A stretch of 64,000 nt of DNA from NCBI RefSeq assembly GCF_016616235.1, contig NZ_CP067100.1, positions 7,604,735-7,668,734 on the forward strand. The letters run 5' to 3'. Position 1 is the first letter of the stretch. Each line of letters starts with the position of its first letter. Origin of the DNA: Bradyrhizobium diazoefficiens (GTDB lineage Bacteria > Pseudomonadota > Alphaproteobacteria > Rhizobiales > Xanthobacteraceae). The notes under the pieces are model-generated. The model worked only from the letters and a program-made list of their open reading frames with translations, was not told the origin of the DNA and made no database searches. A program made the position numbers and the translations under genes. Below are positions 54,352 to 63,826 of this stretch, piece after piece.

Positions 54352-54752
54352 GGCTTCCCCAAAGCACGGGACTGGATTTGGGTTCAGCCTAACCGGATCA
54401 GGTTCTCCGGCCCTTAAGAGGCGTGCTCAATGGAACCCTGCGGGGCTGAGTGCAATTTTACGGGTTTGGGGTTCCCGCGGACGGTTCCAGTCAAAATGGC
54501 GAAAACAACCCCATGCACAGTAGGCGAGGCATTGATGACAAGGGGGAATTTCGAAGCCCGCCCACCGCTGTCATCGTCCGCGAAGGCGGGCGATCCAGTA
54601 CGCCGAGACGGCGCGGCTGCAGCCGGAAGGCCGCGGCGTACTGGATGCCCCGCTTTCGCGGGGCATGACACCGAGATGGTGGAGAAGGCCTCAAAACAAA
54701 TCCGCCGGAGGTTGGCCTCCGGCGGATCGTATCAAGCGGCCCTCAACCCGCC
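54352..54752. other. 401-base gene-free interval with a family D repeat
   Basis: The first part (54352-54560) has no recognised feature apart from short GC dyads. The second part (54569-54671) is a repeat: TGTCATCGTCCGCGAAGGCGG...GATCCAGTACGCCG...CGGCGTACTGGATG...CGCGGGGCATGACA. Confidence 0.6.
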
Positions 54753-57035
54753 TTACGCCTTCATCGCGCCCTTCACGGCCTCGGCCGTGATCGGCAGCGC
54801 CCGGACGCGGGCGCCGGAGGCATTGAAGATGGCGTTGCCGATCGCGGGCGCCACCACCGTCACCGCGGGCTCGCCGACGCCGGTGGCCTTTTCGCCATTG
54901 GCGATCACGGCGACCGCGACCTCGGGCACCTGGCTCATGCGCAGGGGCGTGTAGCTGTCGAAATTGGTCTGCTCGATGCCACCGTCCTTGAGCGTTGCCT
55001 TCTCGTACAGCGCCAGCGACAGGCCCCACAGCGCCGCACCCTCGACCTGGGCGCGGATGTTGTCGGGATGCACTTGCGTGCCGACATCGGTTGCGACCGT
55101 GAGCTTCTTCACGGTCACCTCGCCCGACGGCGCCACCGCGACATGAGCAACGCACGCCGTCCAGCTCGCCGTTGCGCGTTCCTGCGATGAGACGCAGGCC
55201 ACGCCCATGCCCTCGCCTTTCGGCAATTGCTTGGTGCCGTAGCCTGACAGGCCCATCGCGGCGAGCAGCGTGTTGCGCAAGCGCTGCGCGCCGCCGTCGT
55301 TCTTGCCCTTGCCGTCGAGCAGCGCGATGCGGAATTGCGCGGGGTCCTTGCCGGTCGCAGCCGCGATCTCGTCGATCATGCTTTCGACCGCCCAGAACGT
55401 CCAGCCCGGCGCCACCGAGCGAAGCTGCCCGGACGGCGTCGCATTGTGCGCGAGCTCGTTCTTGATCGCGCGCACATGATGGTTGGGTACGGTGTAGAAG
55501 AAGTCGGCGCCGTTCACCGTGAAGGAATCGAGCGGCCCCTTCTTGTCGACCGAGGGCGTGAGGAAGTCAGGGATTCCCCAGCGCGCGGTCGGCCAGGCCG
55601 AGACCACGTCGTGGCTGAGCGCGACCAGCTTGCCGTCGCCGTCCACGCCGGCCTTGACTTTTTGATAGGTGAGCGGACGCGAGAAATCCATCGTCATGTC
55701 GTTCTCACGCGTGTAGATCACCTTCACCGGCTTGCCCACGGCCTTCGCCGCCTGCACCGCGGGCACCATCATGTCGGCATCGAGCCTGCGGCCGAAACCG
55801 CCGCCGAGCCACATCTGGTGCATGACCACGAATTTCGGATCGATCCCGGCGGCGCCCGCCGCAATCGCGCCGGAGCGCGTCGCGAATTGGTTGCCGGAAT
55901 AGATGTGCAGGATATCGCCCTTGAACTCCGCGGTGGCGTTCATCGGCTCCATCGGCGCGTGGATGTTGATGCTGGTGGTGTACTCGGCTTCCAGCACCTT
56001 TGCGGCCGAACCGAACGCCGCATTGGGATCGCCGTCCTTGACGAAGAACTGGCCGGAATCCTCCAGCTTCTGCAGCCGCATGGCTTCATCGAGCAGCGAC
56101 TGGCTCGACAGCTTTGCGTTGGGACCGCCGTCATAGGCGATCTTCAGCGCCTGCGCCGCCTTCTTGGCGTTGGCATAGGTGCTGGCAACCGCAACGACCC
56201 AGCCCGATGTCGTGCCGGTCTTGTCGTCGAGGGTGACGGCCTTGATGAAGCCCGGCACTTTCTTTGCAGCCGAGTCGTCGACCGATTTCACCGTGGCGCC
56301 GAAGCGCACCGGCGGCGTCACCACCGCGCCATAGGCCATGCCCGGCAGCATCACGTCGATGCCGTATTTGGCCGTGCCGTTGGTCTTGGACGGAATGTCG
56401 AGCTGCGGCACCGACACGCCGATCATGGCGTACTGATCCGGCGTCTTCAGCTTGATCGCCTTCAGCTCGTCCGGCGTGAAGGTCTTGGTCGCCTTGCCGC
56501 TCTTGACGACATCGGCGAACGACATCTGCTTCTTCGACTTCGGATGCACGATCATGGAATCGCGCACCACGAGCTCCGACGCCGGCACGCCCATCGCGGC
56601 GGCCGCGCCTTCCGTCAACGCCATCCGTCCGGCGGCGCCAGCCCGGCTCATCGCATCGAAGTTCATCATGGTCGACCAGCTGCCGCCGGTGATCTGCGCC
56701 CCGAGCACGGGATCGTTGAACTTCGGATCATTGGAGGCGAGGTTGACCCGCATGTCGCTCCATTTCGCGCCCAGCTCCTCGCAGACGATCTGCGCCATGG
56801 TGGAGGCGATGTGCTGGCCCATATCGGCCTTGCCGCAGGTCACGGTGACGAGACCATCGGGCGCGATCGCGTACCAGACGCTCGGTTCGAAGCTCGAAGG
56901 CGCAGCCAGCGCTTCACCGATGCCGGGCACGCCGGCATAGCCGAGCACGAGACCGCTCGCGGCGGTGCCGACCAGGAAGGAGCGACGGCTGAGATCGGTC
57001 GCCTCGGCGCCGATGGTTTTCACGTGCTTATTCAT
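54753..57035 (-). CDS. Molybdopterin-binding large subunit, isoquinoline 1-oxidoreductase beta-like
   Basis: A 760-residue xanthine-oxidase-family molybdenum hydroxylase subunit of the IorB type. A Tat signal near the N terminus ([20 protein letters not shown]) indicates periplasmic export. It has [60 protein letters not shown], and near the C terminus [19 protein letters not shown], whose glutamate is the catalytic base. GGAGG lies five bases before the ATG at 57035. It overlaps the small FeS subunit gene (ATGA). The electron acceptor, often a cytochrome c, is not encoded next to it. Confidence 0.9.
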   Translation of the reverse strand: MNKHVKTIGAEATDLSRRSFLVGTAASGLVLGYAGVPGIGEALAAPSSFEPSVWYAIAPDGLVTVTCGKADMGQHIASTMAQIVCEELGAKWSDMRVNLASNDPKFNDPVLGAQITGGSWSTMMNFDAMSRAGAAGRMALTEGAAAAMGVPASELVVRDSMIVHPKSKKQMSFADVVKSGKATKTFTPDELKAIKLKTPDQYAMIGVSVPQLDIPSKTNGTAKYGIDVMLPGMAYGAVVTPPVRFGATVKSVDDSAAKKVPGFIKAVTLDDKTGTTSGWVVAVASTYANAKKAAQALKIAYDGGPNAKLSSQSLLDEAMRLQKLEDSGQFFVKDGDPNAAFGSAAKVLEAEYTTSINIHAPMEPMNATAEFKGDILHIYSGNQFATRSGAIAAGAAGIDPKFVVMHQMWLGGGFGRRLDADMMVPAVQAAKAVGKPVKVIYTRENDMTMDFSRPLTYQKVKAGVDGDGKLVALSHDVVSAWPTARWGIPDFLTPSVDKKGPLDSFTVNGADFFYTVPNHHVRAIKNELAHNATPSGQLRSVAPGWTFWAVESMIDEIAAATGKDPAQFRIALLDGKGKNDGGAQRLRNTLLAAMGLSGYGTKQLPKGEGMGVACVSSQERATASWTACVAHVAVAPSGEVTVKKLTVATDVGTQVHPDNIRAQVEGAALWGLSLALYEKATLKDGGIEQTNFDSYTPLRMSQVPEVAVAVIANGEKATGVGEPAVTVVAPAIGNAIFNASGARVRALPITAEAVKGAMKA

Positions 57036-57523
57036 GTGGGCCTCCGTTCGGTGGAGGTGGCGGAGGCGGTGCGCATCTCGGATGCCGCGCGCATGATCGC
57101 CTTCTGGATCCGCGAATAGGTCATGCAGCGGCAGAGATTGCCGTCCATATGCGCCACGACCTCTTCCTTGGTCGGATTGGAATTCTTCGCCAGCAGCGAC
57201 GCCGCCTGCATGATCTGCCCGGACTGGCAGTAGCCGCATTGCGGCACCTGCTCGGCGATCCACGCCTTCTGCAGGGGGTGATCGCCCTTGGCGGAAAGGC
57301 CTTCGATGGTGGTGATCTTCTTGCCGGCGACATCGCCGATCATGGTCTGGCACGAGCGCACGGCTTCGCCGTTGACGTGCACGGTGCAGGCGCCGCACAG
57401 CCCGGCACCGCAGCCAAACTTGGTGCCGGTCATCTGCAATTGTTCGCGGATGGCCCAGAGGAGCGGCGTGTCGTTCGCCGCATCCACGGACAGACTCCGC
57501 CCGTTGATGGTGAGAGTTGGCAT
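57032..57523 (-). CDS. [2Fe-2S] small subunit, isoquinoline 1-oxidoreductase alpha-like
   Basis: A 163-residue subunit with two [2Fe-2S] clusters. The plant-type N-terminal cluster is at [20 protein letters not shown] plus a fourth cysteine in VRSCQT, and the helical C-terminal cluster is at [13 protein letters not shown] and [12 protein letters not shown]. It passes electrons from the molybdenum site of the overlapping large subunit. The start is the ATG at 57523 (MPTLTING), with GGGGAAG upstream. The C-terminal 15 residues after [10 protein letters not shown] form a short serine/threonine-rich tail. Confidence 0.92.
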   Translation of the reverse strand: MPTLTINGRSLSVDAANDTPLLWAIREQLQMTGTKFGCGAGLCGACTVHVNGEAVRSCQTMIGDVAGKKITTIEGLSAKGDHPLQKAWIAEQVPQCGYCQSGQIMQAASLLAKNSNPTKEEVVAHMDGNLCRCMTYSRIQKAIMRAASEMRTASATSTERRPT

Positions 57524-58019
57524 AGGCGTCTTCCCCTGCCGGTGCATGAAGCCGCTTACGACGGCAACACTTGAATGGCGGACGCCCACCGGGCTGGCGC
57601 CTGCCTTGAACGCAAGCATGATCGCGTTCGCGCGCGGAGGCAATTGCAATTTGGAATCGATCGAAGAAAGCGCCGCGGCGGCATGTTGTGCGTTGCGAGA
57701 ACGGGGCGGATGCAGCGAGTGGACGCAACAAGCAGCGCATCCAGACATGAGTGCCAACGCGTTCGGGCAGTTTCTTCGAAGTAACTTGGCACGCTAGAAT
57801 GCTGCCGCAAGCGACCCTTACCCTCCCTGGAGGGAGGGTCGATCGCGCGCAGCGCGAGCGGGATGGGGTGATCTCTCCGCGAGAAACACCGTTCGAGATG
57901 GAGAGACTGTCACCCCACCCCGTCTCACATTTCGCTGCGCTCAATGTGAGCCGACCCTCCCCCTCCAGGGAGGGTGAAGTACTGAGATCGCGGCTAGAGA
58001 AAAAGAAAGGGCGGAAACA
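57524..58019. repeat. 496-base interval containing a family F palindromic repeat (57819-57977)
   Basis: TACCCTCCCTGGAGGGAGGG...GGGATGGGGTGATCTCTCC...GTCACCCCACCCCGTCTC...CCCTCCCCCTCCAGGGAGGG. It has the same organisation as 61455-61630. The rest (57524-57818) contains only the promoter region of the molybdenum hydroxylase; no gene is supported. Confidence 0.7.
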
Positions 58020-58784
58020 ATGCCGAAGATCGATCGGGACGGCGTCGGAATCTATTACGAAGTTCATGGCGACGGGCCGCCGCTGCTGCTGACCCACGGC
58101 TATTCCTCGACTTCGGTGATGTGGCATGGCCAGGTCGATGCATTCGCGAAAGACCACAAGCTGATCCTGTGGGACATGCGCGGCCACGGCCAGTCCGATT
58201 ATCCGGACGATCCCAAGGCCTATAGCGAGGCGCTGACCGTCGGCGACATCGCGGCGATCCTCGACGCCATCGGCGCCGAGCGCGCCATCATCGGCGGGCT
58301 CTCGCTCGGTGGCTACATGTCGCTCGCGTTCTACCGCGCCCATCCAACACGCACACGAGCGTTGTTGATCATCGACACCGGACCGGGATTCAAGAAGGAC
58401 GATGCGCGCGAGGCCTGGAACGCGCGGGCGCTCGGCACCGCCGACAAGCTCGATCAGGAAGGACTCGCCGTGCTGCAATCGGCGACGCGCGAGCGCGCCA
58501 GCGCCAGCCACCGCAACGCCAAAGGCCTCGCGCTCGCCGCGCGCGGCATGCTGACCCAGCGCGATGCCCGCGTGATCGAGCTGTTGCCCGACATCAAGGT
58601 GCCCAGCCTGATCGTGGTCGGCGCCGACGACACGCCGTTCCTCGCCGCGTCCGACTACATGGCCGCAAAAATCCCCGGCGCACAAAAGGTCGTGATCCCC
58701 GCGGCCGGCCACGCCGTCAACATCGATCAGCCCAAGGCTTTTGTTGACGCGGTGATGCCTTTCCTGAAGAACTTGCCGGGATAG
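58020..58784 (+). CDS. Alpha/beta hydrolase
   Basis: A 254-residue hydrolase of the 3-oxoadipate enol-lactonase / arylesterase-like class. It has the oxyanion motif LLTHGYSSTSVMW, LILWDMRGHGQSDYP, nucleophile elbow IGGLSLGGYMS, acid VVGADDTPF and catalytic histidine AAGHAVNID. The cap is short. The chemical substrate is unknown. Confidence 0.87.
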   Translation: MPKIDRDGVGIYYEVHGDGPPLLLTHGYSSTSVMWHGQVDAFAKDHKLILWDMRGHGQSDYPDDPKAYSEALTVGDIAAILDAIGAERAIIGGLSLGGYMSLAFYRAHPTRTRALLIIDTGPGFKKDDAREAWNARALGTADKLDQEGLAVLQSATRERASASHRNAKGLALAARGMLTQRDARVIELLPDIKVPSLIVVGADDTPFLAASDYMAAKIPGAQKVVIPAAGHAVNIDQPKAFVDAVMPFLKNLPG

Positions 58785-58806
58785 GACGATCGGACAAGGA
58801 CGGGCC

Positions 58807-59148
58807 ATGAAGCGGGCAATGTTGGCTGCGGGTGCAGTGTTGCTATCGATGTCAGCGCCAGCGCAGGCCGAACCCTTCGGCGGCACGCCGCCGCGCCGGC
58901 CCTTCGTTGAAACCCTGTCGAACAACACACCGCTCGCCTTCGGCATGGACGCCGGGCAAACCGCGCGCGCGCTCGGGCAACCCCTACAGTATGTGCGGGG
59001 GCGTCCCGGCAATGAGATCTACCTCGCACTGCGCAACATCGGCGGCAGCCGCCTGATCCCCTACCGCCATCGCCTGTTCCTGCAATTCCGTCACGGACGG
59101 CTGGCAGGATGGAAGGAGGATTACGGCGAGAACTGGATGTGGGAGTGA
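58807..59148 (+). CDS. Small exported hypothetical protein
   Basis: 113 residues with a clear signal peptide (MKRAMLAAGAVLLSMSAPAQA, cut after residue 21). The mature part (PLAFGMDAGQTARALGQPLQYVRGRPGNEIYLAL...) recalls the SmpA/OmlA (BamE-like) pattern of a short repeat around a G-T-x-x-x-A-L-G turn, but without a lipobox. It starts 22 bases after the hydrolase and may be cotranscribed with it. Confidence 0.75.
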   Translation: MKRAMLAAGAVLLSMSAPAQAEPFGGTPPRRPFVETLSNNTPLAFGMDAGQTARALGQPLQYVRGRPGNEIYLALRNIGGSRLIPYRHRLFLQFRHGRLAGWKEDYGENWMWE

Positions 59149-59171
59149 GGGCGGAAGTGCGACTGTCTCCC

Positions 59172-59284
59172 TTATCCTGAGGAGCTTGCGCCGCAAGCGT
59201 CTCGAAGGATGAAGGCTCCGCTGCTGCATCTCGGCCTTTGCATCCTTCCAGACGCGCGCAAGGGCGCGCACCTCAGGATGAGGG
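59172..59284. repeat. Palindromic repeat, family G (CATCCTTCGAGACG-type)
   Basis: TTATCCTGAGGAGCTTGCG...CGTCTCGAAGGATGA is followed by CATCCTTCCAGACGCGC...GCGCGCACCTCAGGATGA, giving two nested inverted pairs. Such units are frequent in rhizobial genomes. Confidence 0.75.
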
Positions 59285-59324
59285 GAGAGAGTGGATTGAC
59301 GACCAACCAAGAAGGACAACCCGC

Positions 59325-59999
59325 GTGGGACAGGACATCAAGCTGACGGCCTCCGACAATTTCCGGCTCGGCGCCTATCGCGCCGATCCGGCCGGCGCAC
59401 CGAAGGGCGCGGTGGTGGTGATCCAGGAGATCTTTGGGGTCAATCACCACATCCGCTCGGTGTGCGACCGGCTCGCCAGCGAGGGTTATGTTGCGATCGC
59501 GCCGTCGATCTTCGATCGGACCGCGCCGGGCTTCCAGTCGGGCTACACGCCGAACGAAATCGCCGAGGCGCGAAAATTCGTCGCCAGTCCCGACTGGGAG
59601 GCGATGCTGCGCGACACCCAGGCCGCGATCGATGCCGTAAGGAGTGTCGGGCCGGTCGGCATCATCGGCTTCTGCCTCGGCGGCAGCATCGCCTTTCTCG
59701 CGGCGACGCGGCTGTCGGGCCTCAAGGCCGCGATCGGCTATTACGGCGGCGCCATCGTCCGCTTTGCCGACGAGACACCGAAAGTGCCGACGCAGCTGCA
59801 TTTCGGTGAGAAGGATGCCGGCATTCCCCTCAGCGACGTCGAGACCATCAAGGCGAAGCGGCCGGATGTCGAGGTGTTCGTCTATCCTGGCGCGCAGCAC
59901 GGTTTTCATTGCGACGAGCGGCCGAGCTACGACAAGGCCAGCTCGGAGATTGCCTGGCCGCGCAGCATGGCATTTTTCGCCAAGCATCTGCAGACGTAG
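59325..59999 (+). CDS. Dienelactone hydrolase family protein
   Basis: A 224-residue carboxymethylenebutenolidase-like hydrolase. I chose the GTG at 59325 with AGAAGGA upstream; the frame is open into repeat DNA. The catalytic set is the cysteine in GFCLGGSIAF, aspartate in GEKDAGIP and histidine in AQHGFHCDE. VIQEIFGVNHHIRSVCDRLASEGYVAIAP is the family N terminus and carries the conserved glutamate. It may act in the degradation of aromatic compounds or on related lactones. Confidence 0.9.
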   Translation: MGQDIKLTASDNFRLGAYRADPAGAPKGAVVVIQEIFGVNHHIRSVCDRLASEGYVAIAPSIFDRTAPGFQSGYTPNEIAEARKFVASPDWEAMLRDTQAAIDAVRSVGPVGIIGFCLGGSIAFLAATRLSGLKAAIGYYGGAIVRFADETPKVPTQLHFGEKDAGIPLSDVETIKAKRPDVEVFVYPGAQHGFHCDERPSYDKASSEIAWPRSMAFFAKHLQT

Positions 60000-60143
60000 C
60001 GCGCGAGTCTCCCCTTTCCTCATTTCGGGATGCGCCGCGAAGCGGTGCAGGCCCGGAATGACGGAAACAGGAATCGGGTGGCTGCATCCTGCCGCCCGGC
60101 GATAGAGCTGGCCGATCAAGCCAAGTCACGCCGGGAGAGCGTC

Positions 60144-60626
60144 ATGCAGCAGGCCAATACGAACATCGTCATCCGCAACCCGTTCGGCACCATGGACGTC
60201 CCGGCGCCCGGCGATTCCGAAGTCATGCACTATGCCATAACGGCCGCGCTGGCCGGCGACGTTGCGGACAGCAATGCGACGCCTTGGGCATCCATCCCGG
60301 CGCTGTCCGATCCGCTCGACGGCACCTGGGCGAGCCGCTGGAACGGCGGCGCCGATCCGACCATTCCCGGCGATACGCCGGAGACCTGGAAACAAGGTCG
60401 TGCGGAGGTCCGTGTCGCAGGCGGGCGGATCTATCTGCGATTCGATTGGGACGGCGGCCGCAGGCACGGACTGATCGATGCAGCGCGAGAGAGCGGCAAT
60501 CACTTGGTCGGGAAGTACATCAACTTGACCAACCCGGCGATCATGCGCCCGTGGATCGGCCTCGTGGTCGATGCGGCACGCATCGACGGATGTTTTCCGA
60601 ATGGGCGGCTGGACTTTCGGCGGTGA
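60144..60626 (+). CDS. Hypothetical protein
   Basis: A 160-residue soluble protein starting MQQANTNIVIRNPFGTMDVPAPGD. GGGAGAG lies upstream of the ATG at 60144. It is rich in tryptophan and glycine (TWASRWNGGADPTIPGDTPETWKQGRAEV, YLRFDWDGGRRHGLIDA), suggesting a beta-sandwich. No family is recognised. It ends one base before the convergent Wza-like gene. Confidence 0.65.
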   Translation: MQQANTNIVIRNPFGTMDVPAPGDSEVMHYAITAALAGDVADSNATPWASIPALSDPLDGTWASRWNGGADPTIPGDTPETWKQGRAEVRVAGGRIYLRFDWDGGRRHGLIDAARESGNHLVGKYINLTNPAIMRPWIGLVVDAARIDGCFPNGRLDFRR

Positions 60627-60627
60627 A

Positions 60628-61374
60628 CTAGAACCAGCGCTCGCCGACGAACACGGTGTCGCCCGGCGCGAGCGGCGTGCCGAGCGGGACGACGGCGCGC
60701 ATTGCGCCGCCGGCATCGGTGTGCGTGACGGTGACGACATCGCGCTTGGCGCGCGGCGAGAAGCCGCCGGCGATGGCGACGGCGCTTTCGACCGTCATGT
60801 TCGGCACATACGGATACTGGCCAGGCGCGGAGACTTCGCCGAGAATGAAGAACGGGCGATAAGTATCGATCTCGACGGCGACCGAAGGCTCGCGGATGTA
60901 GCCGTTACGCAGGCGCGCGGCGATCTCGCCGGCAAGGCCTGCGGTGGTGCGGCCGCGTGCGGGCACCGCGCCGATCAGCGGCATGGTGATGGAGCCGCCG
61001 GCATCGATGGCGTAGCTGTTGGTGAGACCTTCCTGGCCGTAGACCACGACGCGCAGCTTGTCGCCGGCGTCGAGGTGGTAGGAGGCGTCATAGCGGACCG
61101 GCGCCATCGGCGCGGCATAGCCGACCGGCATCGGCACAGGCGAGGCGGCAAACGAATTGCTGAGCGCGGCGATGGCGCCGCCGCCGCTGTTGGCGACGAC
61201 GACCGGCTGCGGTGCGCTGTAGGGCTGGCCATAGGCCATGGTATCGAGATCGGCACGCGGCTGCACGTAGGCGACGGGACCTGTGGTCTGCATGCAGCCG
61301 CCCAGGGCCAGCGCGGCGGACGCTGTCAGGGACGCTGCCAAGATCGACCATCGAAACGCGCGTGCAACCGGCAC
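60628..61374 (-). CDS. Polysaccharide export lipoprotein (Wza/ExoF-like)
   Basis: A 248-residue lipoprotein: a signal with lipobox LALGGCMQ, then the poly_export domain (YHLDAGDKLRVVVYGQEGLTNSYAIDAGGSITMPLIGAVPARGRTTAGLAGEIAARL) and an SLBB domain (FFILGEVSAPGQYPYVPNMTVESAVAIAGG). The start is a GTG at 61374. It stands alone without Wzc or glycosyltransferase genes, so it may serve an exopolysaccharide system encoded elsewhere. Confidence 0.9.
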   Translation of the reverse strand: MPVARAFRWSILAASLTASAALALGGCMQTTGPVAYVQPRADLDTMAYGQPYSAPQPVVVANSGGGAIAALSNSFAASPVPMPVGYAAPMAPVRYDASYHLDAGDKLRVVVYGQEGLTNSYAIDAGGSITMPLIGAVPARGRTTAGLAGEIAARLRNGYIREPSVAVEIDTYRPFFILGEVSAPGQYPYVPNMTVESAVAIAGGFSPRAKRDVVTVTHTDAGGAMRAVVPLGTPLAPGDTVFVGERWF

Positions 61375-61454
61375 CGGACCTATCCCTCGAAACGAGACAG
61401 CTCCAGTGATGCACTGGTTATGGTTAATAAAGCGTTGAGCGGCGGTGACGGTGC

Positions 61455-61630
61455 CACCCTCCCCTGGAGGGGAAGGGTCGGCTCATATCGAGCGCAGCGA
61501 GATATGAGACGGGGTGGGGTGGATCTCTCCACTCGGGCACTGTTGGAGGTGGAGGGACCGTCACCCCACCCCGCTTCGCATTGCGCTTCGCTTCATGCGA
61601 AGCGACCCTCCCCCTCCAGAGGAGGGTAAG
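61455..61630. repeat. Palindromic repeat, family F
   Basis: CACCCTCCCCTGGAGGGGAAGGG...GAGACGGGGTGGGGTGGATC...GTCACCCCACCCCGCTTCGC...CCCTCCCCCTCCAGAGGAGGG. It is parallel to 57819-57977 and accounts for most of the gap between the export lipoprotein and the small membrane protein. Confidence 0.75.
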
Positions 61631-61750
61631 AGACACCCTCGTTCGCGGCTGGCTTCTGCGCATCGGAGTAAGTGTAGACCGTGCTGCGGTACTGCGTGCC
61701 GATGTCGTTGCTCTGGCGCATGCGCCGCGCTCAGTCGGGGAATTGAAAGT

Positions 61751-62068
61751 TCAATCCCGCGAGTACCCGATCAGCGGCTTCCGCGGCCGGAACAGGATCA
61801 TCAGCAGGATGCCCAAAATGCCGAGCACGGCGAAGACCGGCTGGTCCAGCACCAGGCGGATCACCGAGGTCCAAAGCCAGGGCGCCTTGGCTTCGACCCA
61901 GGTCCGGAATGCGGACTGGCTGGCCTGATTGATGTCGTTCCAGAATTGGCCGAAGCGGGTGAAGCGCAGGGTCTGGTCGGCCACCCAGCGGGCGCCGTCA
62001 TAGACCATGAAGATGAACCCGCCGGCGAGCAGCAACAGCCCAATCAGTCGGAAAAAGCCGCGGATCAT
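61751..62068 (-). CDS. Small two-TM membrane protein
   Basis: 105 residues, with hydrophobic helices at about 5-25 (FFRLIGLLLLAGGFIFMVYDG) and about 75-95 (QPVFAVLGILGILLMILF), joined by an amphipathic segment. The C terminus RPRKPLIGYSRD is basic. It is conserved-looking but unassigned, and is transcribed away from rpsT. Confidence 0.7.
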   Translation of the reverse strand: MIRGFFRLIGLLLLAGGFIFMVYDGARWVADQTLRFTRFGQFWNDINQASQSAFRTWVEAKAPWLWTSVIRLVLDQPVFAVLGILGILLMILFRPRKPLIGYSRD

Positions 62069-62213
62069 GCCTCACCCCAGATGATCGTCCGATCGGACGA
62101 CCCGTATAATGCCAGCCAGCCAATAGCCAAGCGACGGCAGAAATTCAACCTCTTCAGGGCGTTACGGCGAGCCTCAGAGCGCCCAGGGGATGGTTTTCCA
62201 GCCCTGGAAAGCG

Positions 62214-62242
62214 TTGACGGTGCCACAGACCCTCTCTATAAG
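62214..62242 (+). promoter_or_regulatory. Sigma70-type promoter upstream of rpsT
   Basis: TTGACG (62214-62219), a 17-base spacer, then TATAAG (62237-62242). Near-consensus elements, about 200 bases before the rpsT start. The untranslated leader would be about 195 bases. Confidence 0.7.
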
Positions 62243-62445
62243 GGCGCCAACTGGCGGTGGGCGCAATCCTGCCGCCGCTGTTCTTTGAGCAATTGCAGGC
62301 CCCTTGAGCGCAGAGCTCGTCGAGGCCTCATGTTCCGGGAACGGCCCAGCAACCGAACACCCTAAATCCGAGCGTCGATTCCGCGGTCAAGCAGCCGGCG
62401 CTACCCGACCAAGACGCGACCGGTACCGCAAAGGATATTGAGACC

Positions 62446-62712
62446 ATGGCCAATACCACCTCCGCCAAGAAAGCGACGCGCAAGATCGCCCGTCGCACCG
62501 CCGTCAACAAGTCGCGCCGCACCCAGATGCGCGGCGCCGTTCGCACCGTCGAGGAAGCCATCAAGACCGGCGACCGTGCCGCGGCCGTGAAGGCGCTGGC
62601 GAATGCCGAGCCCGCTTTGATGCGCGCTGCCCAGCGCAACATCATTCACAAGAACAACGCCAGCCGCAAAGTCTCGCGCCTCACCGCGCAGATCGCCAAG
62701 CTCGCCAAGTAA
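62446..62712 (+). CDS. rpsT: 30S ribosomal protein S20
   Basis: 88 residues, strongly basic, with the S20 pattern [36 protein letters not shown], and the C-terminal [18 protein letters not shown]. It binds 16S rRNA early in 30S assembly. In alphaproteobacteria rpsT commonly precedes dnaA. A clear terminator follows at 62777. Confidence 0.97.
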   Translation: MANTTSAKKATRKIARRTAVNKSRRTQMRGAVRTVEEAIKTGDRAAAVKALANAEPALMRAAQRNIIHKNNASRKVSRLTAQIAKLAK

Positions 62713-62776
62713 ACCGGTGCAGCTTTCCCTGGTCGATCCATTCGACCGGTTGAAGCGACAGCGCGCGCGTCACATC

Positions 62777-62800
62777 AGCCCGGCCTCGTGCCGGGCTTTT
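62777..62800 (+). terminator. Rho-independent terminator of rpsT
   Basis: AGCCCGGC-CTCGT-GCCGGGCT followed by TTT, an 8-bp perfect GC stem 65 bases after the stop codon. Confidence 0.85.
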
Positions 62801-63712
62801 CGTTGGCTGTCACAATTCACGCAAGCGGTCGCTCGACAGACAATCGCTGTTGCAATCGGTGTTGCACTCGCTGTTGGAAGACTCGCCTCCACCGCACCAT
62901 GATGCGTCCCGTAGTTCTAGCTGCGGGTGTTTTTGCAACAGTGGAAACTCTCAGTGCGGTGCGAAAAATCCTTGCGAGGCGGGGCTAACTCGCATTTCCA
63001 CGCGTGCGAGTTCTGCACACCGTAATTTCACCGGGACGCTTCGCGCGATGGAGTTACCCTGTGAAACGAGACTCAAAAAACGATGTCTCGCTAATCACTT
63101 ATCGACATAGCATCAACAAGCATTTGGAAAATTCGCGCACACGGCACGCGCGTGACGCTTTTGTAAAAATTTTTTGGCGATGGCCGAGAATTGTCACATG
63201 ACGCTCCGCGCTTTCGAATCTGTGCACGAATCCAAAAACTTGCTTCGAAGCCTGTGAACAAGTCCGCGCGGCGTTAACGCTGGTCAAGTTTTTTGATGCC
63301 TCAAGTGTGAATCAATTTCGTTGCGAGTCTTTCCGCTTAGTGTATTCCTTAAGTCGTCAGCGGCGCCCACGATCTTGAGACCAGCGCGGTATCGGAAAAC
63401 GGGGCGAGCGTGCAAATCGGCGGCGATGTGCACGTTGGCGACGCTTCAACAAGCGATTGGCGGTTCAAACCCATAGCAATATGGGAACGGTAGCTCTTTG
63501 TCTGAATGTCTCCAAGCGGGATCTTTCGCATCCCGCTCGCGCCAGGCGCAAATGAGAGACGTCGCGAAGCTACCCCGACGCGCAAGGTGAGCGAAGTCGA
63601 GCGGACGAACAGGACAGACGGGCAGGGCATCCGTGACGGAATTACCGGAGCGGTTGTCGTCAGGACACGCAGGACCTTGCCGTGAGCAATCACGGCAGGA
63701 CGGGGAGGTATC
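62801..63712. other. Gene-poor region with DnaA-box-like and GANTC sites
   Basis: No convincing gene is found here. Between 63000 and 63330 the sequence is visibly richer in A and T (for example TTTTGTAAAAATTTTTTGG near 63160). It holds four 8-of-9 matches to the DnaA box: 63011-63019 TTCTGCACA, 63099-63107 TTATCGACA, 63253-63261 and 63306-63314 on the other strand. It also holds five GANTC sites (63070, 63216, 63228, 63309, 63325). This resembles the regulatory or origin region upstream of dnaA, which would lie beyond the window. Confidence 0.5.
63678..63697 (+). promoter_or_regulatory. GNRA-capped hairpin before the ribosome site of the small ORF
   Basis: TGCCGTGA-GCAA-TCACGGCA is a perfect 8-bp stem with a GCAA tetraloop, ending five bases before GGGGAGG, the ribosome site of the 63713 ORF. 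It could control ribosome access. Confidence 0.55.
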
Positions 63713-63826
63713 ATGTCTTACGGACTCAACGCGGTATTGAAACACGTTTCCCACTTCAGCGATGCCGTTCTAGATCAGTCCGACCTCCACCCTCCCGCCT
63801 GTGACGAGGCGCCGAGTACGCGCTGA
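63713..63826 (+). CDS. 37-residue small ORF with strong ribosome site
   Basis: MSYGLNAVLKHVSHFSDAVL... ends in APSTR. GGGGAGG lies five bases before the ATG. The product has one cysteine and an amphipathic N-terminal half. No family is recognised. It may be a small protein or a leader peptide for a gene beyond the right edge; the remaining 174 bases contain nothing else I can assign. Confidence 0.45.
   Translation: MSYGLNAVLKHVSHFSDAVLDQSDLHPPACDEAPSTR

Noticed and set aside
57036..59012. The molybdopterin subunit frame extended to 1419 codons
   Set aside because: The extra part runs through the FeS subunit gene, a repeat and an alpha/beta hydrolase on the other strand. The ATG at 57035 has a ribosome site and the usual N terminus.
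63349..63754. Minus-strand frames of 102-121 codons before the right edge
   Set aside because: They overlap the hairpin and small ORF, are rich in Arg/Ser/Pro, and lack any recognisable motif.
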